The notes beneath the pieces were generated by a model that was not told where the DNA came from, did not search any database, and saw nothing but the letters and a program-made list of their open reading frames with translations. A stretch of DNA of 64,000 nt from NCBI GenBank assembly GCA_028284325.1, contig JANQRX010000012.1, positions 1 through 64,000 on the forward strand. The letters run 5' to 3'. The position numbers and the translations under genes are program-made. This stretch comes from Bauldia sp. GTDB taxonomy: Bacteria; Pseudomonadota; Alphaproteobacteria; Rhizobiales; Kaistiaceae. Below are positions 35,978-44,359 of the stretch, piece by piece; positions within the stretch are counted from its first letter, which is position 1, and each line of letters starts with the position of its first letter.

Positions 35978-36718
35978 ATGTTTGACCTGACCGACAAGCG
36001 CGCCCTCGTGACCGGCGCCAGCGGCGCGATCGGCGGCGCGATCGCACGCGCCCTCCATCAATGCGGCGCGGCGGTGGCGCTCTCCGGCACCCGCCGCGAG
36101 GCGCTCCAGGCGCTGGCCGACGAGCTGGGCGAGCGCACGGCAGTGGTGCCCTGTGATCTGTCCGACGCGGAGCAGGTCGAGCGCCTGGTTCCCGACACGG
36201 AGGAAGCGCTCGGCGGCGAGCTGGATATCCTCGTCAACAATGCCGGCGTCACCCGCGATATGCTGATGGCGCGGCTTAGCGACGACGACTGGCAGACGGT
36301 CATGGACGTCAACCTGACATCCGCGTTCCGCCTGTCGCGGGCGGTGCTGCGCAACATGATGCGCCGCCGCTCCGGGCGGATCATCTCCATCACCTCGGTG
36401 GTCGGTGTGACGGGTAACGCCGGGCAGGGCAACTACGCCGCCTCCAAGGCCGGCATGATCGGCATGTCCAAGTCGCTTGCCGCCGAGATCGCCGCCCGCA
36501 ACGTCACCGTCAATTGCATCGCGCCCGGCTTCATTACCTCCGCGATGACCGACGCGCTCAACGAAAAGCAGCGCACCATGATCCTCGATCGGGTGCCGGC
36601 CCGCCGCCTCGGCACGCCGGAGGACGTGGCGGCCGCGGCCGTCTATCTGGCCTCCGACGAGGCCGCCTACGTGACCGGCCAGACGATTCACGTGAACGGC
36701 GGTATGGCTATGATTTAG
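35978..36718 (+). CDS. fabG: 3-oxoacyl-ACP reductase
   Basis: FabG reduces beta-ketoacyl-ACP with NADPH. The 246-residue SDR has TGASGAIGGAI at 12-22, NNAGVTRD at 87-94 and the catalytic Ser140, Tyr153, Lys157 (SVVGVTGNAGQGNYAASK). It ends in the conserved VTGQTIHVNGGMAM. The ribosome binding site GGAGG lies within the end of fabD. A 281-base gap separates it from acpP; nothing besides a ten-base palindrome (36722-36731) was seen there, so acpP probably has its own promoter. Confidence 0.96.
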   Translation: MFDLTDKRALVTGASGAIGGAIARALHQCGAAVALSGTRREALQALADELGERTAVVPCDLSDAEQVERLVPDTEEALGGELDILVNNAGVTRDMLMARLSDDDWQTVMDVNLTSAFRLSRAVLRNMMRRRSGRIISITSVVGVTGNAGQGNYAASKAGMIGMSKSLAAEIAARNVTVNCIAPGFITSAMTDALNEKQRTMILDRVPARRLGTPEDVAAAAVYLASDEAAYVTGQTIHVNGGMAMI

Positions 36719-36999
36719 AAGGAGAATTCTCTGTTCGGCGAAACGGACGGTGGTCGTCCTCACAGCTTCCGGTCGGCTGGAAAAGCCCGACAAAGTGTGA
36801 TACGAACCCGCGCCGAAACTGGCCAAAATCGGACCCGCGGTGGTGGGCGCCTGGCCAGCGCTGGCGGCAACGCTGTCACGAATTCGTTGTGTTGCTCACA
36901 TCCGTTTCGTACAGAGGCCGAATCCGACTGCCCAGTTGCCGGTGTCAGCGCCGCGACGGGTGACTGACACAGAAATGACCAAGAAACGGGAATGTGCAC

Positions 37000-37236
37000 A
37001 TGAGCGACATCGCAGCGCGGGTAAAGAAGATCGTGGTCGAGCATCTCGGCGTCGAGAACGACAAGGTCACCGACAAGGCCAGCTTCATCGATGACCTCGG
37101 GGCCGATAGCCTCGACACCGTCGAACTCGTCATGGCATTTGAAGAAGAGTTCGGCGTCGAAATCCCGGACGACGCGGCCGAGACCATCCTGACCGTCGGC
37201 GACGCCGTCAGTTTCCTCGAGAAGAACGCCGGCTGA
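37000..37236 (+). CDS. acpP: Acyl carrier protein
   Basis: This 78-residue acidic protein carries growing fatty acids on a phosphopantetheine arm attached at Ser37 in [11 protein letters not shown]. Helix I ([16 protein letters not shown]) and helix II are typical. The ATG at 37000 was chosen over a GTG two codons earlier because the family begins MSDIA. AAGAAACGGGAA upstream is only a moderate ribosome binding site, unusual for such an abundant protein. Confidence 0.97.
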   Translation: MSDIAARVKKIVVEHLGVENDKVTDKASFIDDLGADSLDTVELVMAFEEEFGVEIPDDAAETILTVGDAVSFLEKNAG

Positions 37237-37261
37237 AGCCAGCGTCGGACGCGGCGGTGTC

Positions 37262-38524
37262 ATGAGACGCGTAGTCGTTACCGGCCTCGGAATTGTTTCC
37301 CCGCTCGGCTGCGGTATCGAGCCGACATGGTCGGCTTTGATTCGTGGCCAGAGCGGCGTCTCGCGAATCGAGGCGTTCGATGTCGATGATCTGGCCTGCC
37401 AGATCGCCGCCATGGTGCCGCGCGGACCGCGCGCGGAAGGCGGATTCGATTCCGACGAATGGGTCCTTCCCAAGGAAGCGCGAAAGGTCGACGATTTCAT
37501 CGTCTTCGCGATCGCCGCAGCCGATCAGGCGCTCGACGACGCCGACTGGCATCCGAAGGCCGAGGACGACCAGACCGCCACCGGCGTGCTGATCGGTTCG
37601 GGCATCGGCGGGCTGAAGGGCATCGAGGAAGCCTCGCTGGTCCTGAAGGAACGCGGTCCGCGGCGCATCAGCCCGTTCTTCATCCCCGGCCGCCTCATCA
37701 ACCTCGCCTCCGGCCACGTCTCCATCCGCCACGGTCTGCGCGGGCCGAACCACGCCGTGGTCACCGCGTGCTCAACGGGTGCGCACGCGATCGGCGACGC
37801 CAGCCGCCTGATCGCGCTGGGCGACGCCGACGTGATGGTGGCCGGCGGGACGGAATCCCCGCTCTGCCGGCTCGGGCTCGCCGGGTTCATCGCCTGCAAG
37901 GCGCTGTCGACGGGCTACAACGACCGTCCCACCGAAGCCTCGCGCCCCTACGACAAGGGCCGGGACGGATTCGTGATGGGCGAGGGGGCCGCGGCTGTGG
38001 TGCTTGAGGAGCGCGAGCACGCGCTTGCGCGGGGGGCCAGGATTTACGCCGAGGTCATCGGCTACGGCCTGTCGGGCGACGCTTTCCACATCACCGCGCC
38101 GGCCGAATCCGGCGACGGCGCCGAACGCTGCATGCGCATGGCCCTGAAGCGGGCCGACATCGATGCCGCCGACATCGACTACATCAACGCTCACGGCACC
38201 TCGACGCCGCTCGGCGACGAAATCGAGCTTGCGGCCGTCGAGCGCGTCGTCGGCAACGCCGCCGGCGAGATTTCCATGTCGTCGACCAAGTCGGCGACCG
38301 GCCACCTTCTTGGCGCGGCCGGTGCTGCCGAAGCGATCTTCTCGCTGCTGGCGATCACCCACAACATCGCACCGCCGACGCTGAACCTGACCGATCCGTC
38401 GGTCACGACGGCGCTGGACCTGGTCCCGCTTGAGGCACGCGAGCGCCAGATCGACGTTGCACTGTCCAATTCCTTCGGGTTCGGCGGCACCAACGCATCG
38501 CTGATCTTCCGCAGCCACGAATGA
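37262..38524 (+). CDS. fabF: 3-oxoacyl-ACP synthase II
   Basis: FabF elongates acyl-ACP by condensation with malonyl-ACP. The 420-residue thiolase-fold enzyme has the Cys-His-His triad: Cys170 in TACSTGAHAIG, the first His in NAHGTSTPLGD and the second in SATGHLLGAAG. The C-terminal loop NSFGFGGTNASL is also present. It starts 25 bases after acpP, as in most bacteria, and precedes mltG. Confidence 0.97.
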   Translation: MRRVVVTGLGIVSPLGCGIEPTWSALIRGQSGVSRIEAFDVDDLACQIAAMVPRGPRAEGGFDSDEWVLPKEARKVDDFIVFAIAAADQALDDADWHPKAEDDQTATGVLIGSGIGGLKGIEEASLVLKERGPRRISPFFIPGRLINLASGHVSIRHGLRGPNHAVVTACSTGAHAIGDASRLIALGDADVMVAGGTESPLCRLGLAGFIACKALSTGYNDRPTEASRPYDKGRDGFVMGEGAAAVVLEEREHALARGARIYAEVIGYGLSGDAFHITAPAESGDGAERCMRMALKRADIDAADIDYINAHGTSTPLGDEIELAAVERVVGNAAGEISMSSTKSATGHLLGAAGAAEAIFSLLAITHNIAPPTLNLTDPSVTTALDLVPLEARERQIDVALSNSFGFGGTNASLIFRSHE

Positions 38525-38599
38525 TCGCCCGCCCGGTCCGCGCCGTATTCGTGTGTGACTTCGGGGTCGGGCGCGCCATATCACACACGAACTGACGCC

Positions 38600-39745
38600 A
38601 TGAGCCGCGACGACGACCACTACGACCACGACTTCAGCGACCGCCGCGGCCGTCCGGGTCGGGAGGGACCCGTTGCGCCGCGCAGCCCGGTGGAAGCACT
38701 GCAGCCCGAAACCGTACCGCCGCCGCCTCCGCGCTCCCGCGCCGCCCGGCACCCCGCCGTCATCTTCCTCAATCTCCTCATCACCGCCGCGGTGCTGGCG
38801 ATCGTGGTCGCCGGTGTCGGCTTCCTGATGATACGCGGCCAGTTCGAAGGCGAAGGCACGCTGGAGCAGGCGCGTACGGTCACCATTCCGTCCGGCACCG
38901 GCCCGTTGGCGATCGCGCGCGATCTGGAGGAGCAGGGTCTGATTTCGAGCAGCTGGGCCTTTTTCGCCGGCGTCTACATCAATGGCCAGCAGGGCAACCT
39001 CAAGGCCGGCGAGTATCTGATCCGCGCCAACGCCAGCATGCGCGACATGATGGACACCTTCGTCGCCGGGCGCGGCATCCTCTATGCGATCTCGTTTCCC
39101 GAGGGGCTGACCAGCAAGCAGATCATCGACCGGGTTCTCGCCGACGATCGCCTGACCGGTTCGGTTTCAGCGGTCCCGCCTGAGGGCAGCCTCCTGCCGG
39201 AAACCTACAAATTCAGCCGTGGCGACACGCGGCAGAGCGTGCTCGATCGCATGGCACGCGACATGGAGCGGGCGGTCGCCGATGTCTGGTCGCGCCGCGC
39301 GTCGGGCCTGCCGCTGACCTCGCCGGAGGAACTCCTCATCCTCGCCTCGATCGTGGAGAAGGAGACCGCGCTGGCCGACGAACGCAGCCGGGTGGCGGCG
39401 GTGTTCATCAATCGCATGCGGCTCAACATGCGCCTGCAGACCGACCCCACCGTCATCTACGGTCTGTTCGGCGGCGAGGGAAAGCCCGAAGGTTTCGCGC
39501 TGAGCCGCGCCGATCTGGAGAGCCAGACGGCCTACAATACCTACGTGATCGACGGCTTGCCGCCGGGGGCCATCGCCAATCCGGGACGCGCCTCGCTGGA
39601 GGCCGTGGCCAACCCCTCGCGCACCGGCGACCTCTATTTCGTGGCCGACGGCACCGGCGGGCACGCTTTTGCCGAGACCTACGACGATCACTTGCGCAAC
39701 GTCGTGCGCTGGCGTCAGATCAGGGACGGCGGTTCGGCCAATTGA
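38600..39745 (+). CDS. mltG: Endolytic murein transglycosylase MltG
   Basis: MltG cuts nascent glycan strands at the inner membrane and sets their length. The 381-residue protein has a polar, proline-rich cytoplasmic N-terminus of 50 residues and one transmembrane helix (about 54-77). A LysM-like part and the YceG domain follow, with the catalytic Glu253 in ASIVEKETALADE. The ATG at 38600 gives the charged N-terminus. It follows fabF by 75 bases; the fab-mltG order is common. Confidence 0.94.
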   Translation: MSRDDDHYDHDFSDRRGRPGREGPVAPRSPVEALQPETVPPPPPRSRAARHPAVIFLNLLITAAVLAIVVAGVGFLMIRGQFEGEGTLEQARTVTIPSGTGPLAIARDLEEQGLISSSWAFFAGVYINGQQGNLKAGEYLIRANASMRDMMDTFVAGRGILYAISFPEGLTSKQIIDRVLADDRLTGSVSAVPPEGSLLPETYKFSRGDTRQSVLDRMARDMERAVADVWSRRASGLPLTSPEELLILASIVEKETALADERSRVAAVFINRMRLNMRLQTDPTVIYGLFGGEGKPEGFALSRADLESQTAYNTYVIDGLPPGAIANPGRASLEAVANPSRTGDLYFVADGTGGHAFAETYDDHLRNVVRWRQIRDGGSAN

Positions 39746-39825
39746 CGGCCCGCCGGGCGCAACCCGGCGCAGCGCCGCCGCTGGTATCATGTCCGGCGCG
39801 AATCGGACGCGCGCGGAGGTGCACC

Positions 39826-40713
39826 ATGCCCCTGCACAGCATGACCGGATTTGCCCGCGCCGACGGCGCCGGCGACGGCTTCGCCTGGGTGTGGGAAATA
39901 CGGTCGGTCAACGGACGCGGCCTCGATGTCCGGGTCCGGACGCCGGCAGGTTTCGAATTCGTCGAGATTCCGGCGCGCGGCCGGATCGGCGCCCGCCTCG
40001 GGCGCGGCAATGTTCAGGCGAGCCTCGCCGTTCAGGGGGATGTCATGGACCAGCGCCTGGAGGTGAACGAGCAGGCGCTTGATCACCTCAAGACAGCGGT
40101 GGACATCCTGAATCAGCGTTTCCACCTGACACCGCCGACGGCGGGCGATCTGCTGGCGCTGCGCGGCGTCCTTCAGACACCGGCCGGCGGCTTGCCGTTC
40201 GAGCAGCGCGAAGCCACGGCCGAAGCACTTCTGACCGGCCTGGACAGTGCCCTCGAGGCGCTCGTGGCCGAGCGCCGGCGCGAGGGCGACGCCATGGCCG
40301 GCCTCCTGGCGCAGCGGCTTGAGGAACTGGAGGACCTTGTGGCGACGGCCGAGGCATCGCCGGCCCGCAACCCGGAAGCGATCCGCGAGCGGCTTGAGCG
40401 CAACCTTGCCGATCTCATCGGCGCAGCTTCGGACCTCGACCCCGCGCGCCTCCATCAGGAGGCTGTGCTGCTGGCCACGAAGGCCGATATCCGCGAGGAA
40501 CTCGATCGCCTGGCCGCGCACATCGACGCCGCCCGGGCTCTCCTCGACGCCAGCGAGCCCACCGGGCGTCGCCTGGATTTCCTGTCGCAAGAGATCAATC
40601 GCGAAGTGAACACCTTGTGCGCCAAGTCCACCGATCTGGCGCTCACCGAAACGGGGCTGGCGATGAAGGCTGTCGTCGACCAGTTTCGCGAGCAAATCCA
40701 GAACGTGGAGTGA
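39826..40713 (+). CDS. yicC: YicC family endoribonuclease
   Basis: The 295-residue protein starts with the family signature MTGFAR and SVNGRGLDVRVR. It ends with the DUF1732 domain (GRRLDFLSQEINREVNTLCAKS). E. coli YicC is linked to RNA turnover in stationary phase. GGAGG lies seven bases before the ATG at 39826; upstream residues of the frame are not conserved. gmk begins five bases after its stop. Confidence 0.92.
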   Translation: MPLHSMTGFARADGAGDGFAWVWEIRSVNGRGLDVRVRTPAGFEFVEIPARGRIGARLGRGNVQASLAVQGDVMDQRLEVNEQALDHLKTAVDILNQRFHLTPPTAGDLLALRGVLQTPAGGLPFEQREATAEALLTGLDSALEALVAERRREGDAMAGLLAQRLEELEDLVATAEASPARNPEAIRERLERNLADLIGAASDLDPARLHQEAVLLATKADIREELDRLAAHIDAARALLDASEPTGRRLDFLSQEINREVNTLCAKSTDLALTETGLAMKAVVDQFREQIQNVE

Positions 40714-40717
40714 CGCG

Positions 40718-41356
40718 ATGGCCGACCGCTTCCCCGCCGGCCGCCGGGGCCTGATGCTCGTGCTCTCGTCGCCCTCGGGGGCCGGCAAGTCGACCATCGC
40801 CCGGCGGCTCCTCGACACCGACGACGCGATCGAGCTGTCGGTCTCGGTCACGACTCGAGCGCGCCGCGGCAGCGAGGTGGACGGTGTCGATTACCACTTC
40901 ATCACCGAGGACGATTTCGCCCGCATGCGCGAGCAGGGCGACCTGCTGGAGTCGGCCGCTGTCCACGGCAATTACTACGGCACGCCGCGCAAGCCTGTGG
41001 AGGCGCACCTGGCGTCGGGGCGGGATGTCCTCTTCGACATTGACTGGCAGGGGACGGAGCAACTGGCGGCGGCCATGCCCGAGGAGGTGGTGCGGGTGTT
41101 CGTTCTGCCGCCCTCCATGGCCGAGCTCGAAGAGCGCCTGCGGCGCCGGGCCGAGGACGCCGACGAGGTCATCGCGCGGCGGCTGACCAACGCCCGCGAG
41201 GAGATGACCCGCTGGCGCGACTACGACTACGTCATTGTCAACGACGACGTTCAGCGTTCGCTCAAACGCGTGCAGTCCATCCTGACCGCCGAACGCCTGA
41301 AACGCGTCCGCAATCCCGCCCTCGGCGATTTCGTTGAGGCGTTGCTGGCCGGTTAG
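40718..41356 (+). CDS. gmk: Guanylate kinase
   Basis: Gmk phosphorylates GMP to GDP with ATP. The 212-residue protein has the P-loop [10 protein letters not shown] (17-26) and the GMP-binding motifs [19 protein letters not shown] and EVDFDIDWQG-like LFDIDWQG. It ends at 41356 and overlaps the convergent rsmA gene by four bases. With guaB and guaA elsewhere in the window it completes the IMP-to-GDP route. Confidence 0.96.
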   Translation: MADRFPAGRRGLMLVLSSPSGAGKSTIARRLLDTDDAIELSVSVTTRARRGSEVDGVDYHFITEDDFARMREQGDLLESAAVHGNYYGTPRKPVEAHLASGRDVLFDIDWQGTEQLAAAMPEEVVRVFVLPPSMAELEERLRRRAEDADEVIARRLTNAREEMTRWRDYDYVIVNDDVQRSLKRVQSILTAERLKRVRNPALGDFVEALLAG

Positions 41357-42195
41357 GCGGCGTCGCGGCGGGACGCCAGGCAGCGCGCCAGGCGAACGAA
41401 GCCGGCGACATCGATGTCCTGGGCCCGGCGTGTGCCGTCGAGCTGCGCGCATGCGAGCAGGGCCTCGGCGTCCCCCAGCGTCTTCAAGCTCTGCCGCAGC
41501 ATTTTTCGCCGCTGGCCGAAGGCGGCCGCTGTGACCGTTTCCAGATCCTTCGTGGCACAGGCGAGCGGCGCCGGCCGTGGCACCAGCCGCACCAGCGACG
41601 ATGTGACCTTCGGTGGCGGTACGAAGGCCTGGGGCGCAATGTCGAAGGCGATGTGGGCTTCCGTCCGCCATCCGGACAGGACCGACAGGCGTCCATAGTT
41701 GGAAGCACCCGGCGCCGCCACGATGCGCTGCGCGACCTCCTTCTGGAACATGAGCGTCAGGTCCTCGAACCAGGGCGGCCACGGCTCGACCGTCAGCCAG
41801 CCGGTCAGGAGTGGCGTGGCGACGTTGTAGGGCAGGTTGGCGACGATCCTGGCGCGCCCCTCGACCGCCGCGGCCACGTCCGTGTCGAGGGCGTCGCCGT
41901 GCACGATTGTGAGCCGGTCCGGATAGACGACGGCGATCTCGGCGAGCGCCTCAAGGCAACGCGGGTCCTTCTCCACCGCGACCACACGCCGGGCGCCGGC
42001 CGCAAGCAAGCTCCGCGTCAGCGCGCCCGGACCCGGCCCGATCTCGACCACGGTCGCGTCGGCGAGGTCGCCGGCGGCCCGGGCGATCCGATCCGTCAGG
42101 TTGAGATCGTGGAGGAAGTTCTGCCCCAGCGATTTCCGCGCCCGCAGGCCGTGGCGCCGGATCACCTCTCTGAGCGGCGGCAGCCCGTCGGTCAC
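41353..42195 (-). CDS. rsmA: 16S rRNA dimethyladenosine transferase (KsgA)
   Basis: RsmA dimethylates two adjacent adenines near the 3' end of 16S rRNA. The 280-residue protein has LGQNFLHD, the SAM motif [12 protein letters not shown] and the catalytic [11 protein letters not shown]. The GTG at 42195 gives [17 protein letters not shown], the usual start in alphaproteobacteria; the TTG at 42228 would overlap pdxA. No clear ribosome binding site is seen, so coupling with pdxA, ten bases upstream, is likely. Confidence 0.95.
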   Translation of the reverse strand: MTDGLPPLREVIRRHGLRARKSLGQNFLHDLNLTDRIARAAGDLADATVVEIGPGPGALTRSLLAAGARRVVAVEKDPRCLEALAEIAVVYPDRLTIVHGDALDTDVAAAVEGRARIVANLPYNVATPLLTGWLTVEPWPPWFEDLTLMFQKEVAQRIVAAPGASNYGRLSVLSGWRTEAHIAFDIAPQAFVPPPKVTSSLVRLVPRPAPLACATKDLETVTAAAFGQRRKMLRQSLKTLGDAEALLACAQLDGTRRAQDIDVAGFVRLARCLASRRDAA

Positions 42196-42205
42196 GCGCG
42201 GACCA

Positions 42206-43222
42206 TCAAGCGTGGTCCGTGGCCGCAAGCCGATCGGCCATCTTGAGCGCAGCCAGGAGCCCGGCCGGATCGGCCTTGCCGGTGCCGGCCAGCGCCAGCG
42301 CCGTGCCGTGATCGGGCGAGGTGCGCACGAAAGGCAGGCCGAGCGTCACGTTCACCGTCTCGGCGAAGTCGAGCGTCTTGGCCGGGATCAGCGCCTGGTC
42401 GTGATACATGCACAACGCCACATCGTAGGTGGCGCGGGCGGCCGCGTGAAACATCGTGTCGGCCGGCAGCGGCCCGCGCACATCGTGGCCGCGGGCGACC
42501 AGGGTGGCGACGGCCTGGGTGATGATCTCGCCGTCCTCGCGGCCGAGTGCCCCGCCTTCACCGGCGTGCGGATTGAGCCCCGCGACGGCGAAGCGCGGCT
42601 GGCGCAGGCCGAAACGCCGCGCCAGGTCGCGCGCGACGATCTCGGCCTTGCGGACGATCATCTCCGTGGTCAGCGCCTGCGGTACGTCGCGCAGGGGCAT
42701 GTGGATCGTGACGGGCACGACGCGGAGGTCCGGCCCCGCGAGCATCATCACCGGTTCGGCCGACTCGGCCCCGCGTTCGGCGGCAAGCGCCGCCAGAAAC
42801 TCCGTATGTCCGGGATGGGGGAAGCCGGCGTCGTAGAGCGTCTTCTTGTTGATCGGATTGGTGACGATCGCCGCGGCCCGGTTGGCGGTGACGTCGTCGA
42901 CGCTGGCGCGGATCGAGTCCAGAACCGCGTCGGCGTCGCGCGGGTCCGGGGCGCCGCAGGCCTCGCTGACGACGGCGCCAAGCGGTGCCACCGGCAGGGC
43001 TTCTGGAAAGGCCTTGCGGGCGGCTTCGGGCTCGACCGACACCAGCGGAATCGACAGGCCGAGACGGTCGGCACGGCGCCGCAGGGCGTCGGCATCACCG
43101 CGGAGGTAGAAGACCGGCGGGTTCAGCCGCGCACGGTCCCGCCAGACGGCAAGGGTCACGTCCAGACCGATCCCGGCCGGTTCGCCGAGCGTCACGACCA
43201 GGGGTGGCCGGCTCGCCGCCAT
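42206..43222 (-). CDS. pdxA: 4-hydroxythreonine-4-phosphate dehydrogenase
   Basis: PdxA works in pyridoxal-phosphate synthesis. The 338-residue protein has the metal-binding histidines in [16 protein letters not shown] and MYHDQALIP, and [13 protein letters not shown] for substrate binding. Its ATG follows the stop of the SurA-like gene without a gap. The surA-pdxA-rsmA order is shared with E. coli. Its product supplies PLP to enzymes such as alanine racemase, encoded elsewhere in the window. Confidence 0.96.
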   Translation of the reverse strand: MAASRPPLVVTLGEPAGIGLDVTLAVWRDRARLNPPVFYLRGDADALRRRADRLGLSIPLVSVEPEAARKAFPEALPVAPLGAVVSEACGAPDPRDADAVLDSIRASVDDVTANRAAAIVTNPINKKTLYDAGFPHPGHTEFLAALAAERGAESAEPVMMLAGPDLRVVPVTIHMPLRDVPQALTTEMIVRKAEIVARDLARRFGLRQPRFAVAGLNPHAGEGGALGREDGEIITQAVATLVARGHDVRGPLPADTMFHAAARATYDVALCMYHDQALIPAKTLDFAETVNVTLGLPFVRTSPDHGTALALAGTGKADPAGLLAALKMADRLAATDHA

Positions 43223-44239
43223 TCACCGGTACTCGATGATGGCGGCCTCGCGGAGCTCCTTCAGGTATTCCTTGCCCAGATCCTCCGCCTGCGACAGGGC
43301 GTACTTGTTCTGGATGTCGGCGCGCGCCGCGGCCGTGGAGCGAACGTCGCGCCGCGAGCAGACACCGATCATCTCGATCCCCTGGTCGATCTGTTCTGGC
43401 GATGTCAGCTTGTCGACCGCCGTCTTGTTGATCTCCTCGCCCTTTGGGCCGGGAAGCTGATCGGAGCGACGACGGCCGATGTCGTTGACGACGACACCCG
43501 ACAATTGCCGCGTCAACTGCAGCGCCGTCTCGCAACCTTGGTAGCGCTGGCGAAAGGCGTTGGCCTCGCGCCGCCGCTGGGTGTAGCGCGCCGTGGGCGA
43601 GCCGCTGGGCACCACGAACACGATCTGCTGGAGAAACACCTCGGTGACGGTCAGCGCATCCTCGTCGCGCTCCAACAGCCGGGCCGTGAGCTCCTCCGAA
43701 GTGAGGCGAGCTTCCGTCTGCGAGCGTCGGTTGACGAGTTGGCCCCAGAGAATCTGGACGCGAAGCCGGTCCTTGAGCGACTTGGGATTGATGCCCTCGT
43801 TGCGGAGCCCCTGGTCCAGTTGACGTGGTGTCAGCTGCAGACCCTGGGCGATCGAACCATACGCAGCATCGACCTGCCCGTCCGACGCGGTCACCCCTCG
43901 GCGGGCCGCCTCGATGGACTGGACCTTCTCGTTGATGAGTTCGTCGATCGCCGCCTTGCGCCCGCCCTTGATGCCCGAAACACGGATGATGCGGACGCGC
44001 TGGTCGATATCGTAGTTGGTGATCGGCTGATCGTTGACGAGCACCGGGATGTCGCTGTTGGCGACCGTCCGGGTGTCGACCAGCGGCGTGCCCTCCGCGC
44101 GCGGCGGCGGCCGGGGGATGCTGGTCTCCGGTGTGCGATCGAACAGGCTGCCGACGCTCGCACATGCCGACAGCATGAGCGCGCCGATTGCGAGGACCGT
44201 CAGGTTGATCGCGGATGTGCCCGACAAGGGCCGTGGCAT
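43223..44239 (-). CDS. SurA-like periplasmic chaperone with a lipobox
   Basis: SurA helps outer-membrane proteins such as LptD to fold. The 338-residue protein has a SurA N-terminal domain (VLVNDQPITNYDIDQRVRII, AIDELINEKVQ). Its C-terminal part, 200-330, is only a degenerate parvulin (prolyl isomerase) domain. Unlike E. coli SurA, the signal peptide ends in LMLSACAS, a lipobox with Cys26, followed by a proline-rich linker (PETSIPRPPPRAEG). This suggests a lipoprotein. The ATG at 44239 gives this signal peptide; the longer frame to 44305 would bury it. lptD lies upstream, pdxA directly downstream. Confidence 0.8.
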   Translation of the reverse strand: MPRPLSGTSAINLTVLAIGALMLSACASVGSLFDRTPETSIPRPPPRAEGTPLVDTRTVANSDIPVLVNDQPITNYDIDQRVRIIRVSGIKGGRKAAIDELINEKVQSIEAARRGVTASDGQVDAAYGSIAQGLQLTPRQLDQGLRNEGINPKSLKDRLRVQILWGQLVNRRSQTEARLTSEELTARLLERDEDALTVTEVFLQQIVFVVPSGSPTARYTQRRREANAFRQRYQGCETALQLTRQLSGVVVNDIGRRRSDQLPGPKGEEINKTAVDKLTSPEQIDQGIEMIGVCSRRDVRSTAAARADIQNKYALSQAEDLGKEYLKELREAAIIEYR

Positions 44240-44359
44240 GCCAGTTCCGTATCCAGATCCGAGTTCGTGCGGGGCAGCCAATACGCAAATCTGTGCGCAA
44301 ATCAACCCTTGCCGCGCGCGGCAATCAACGGGCCAAGTGCGGCAAAATGATGAGCGGTG

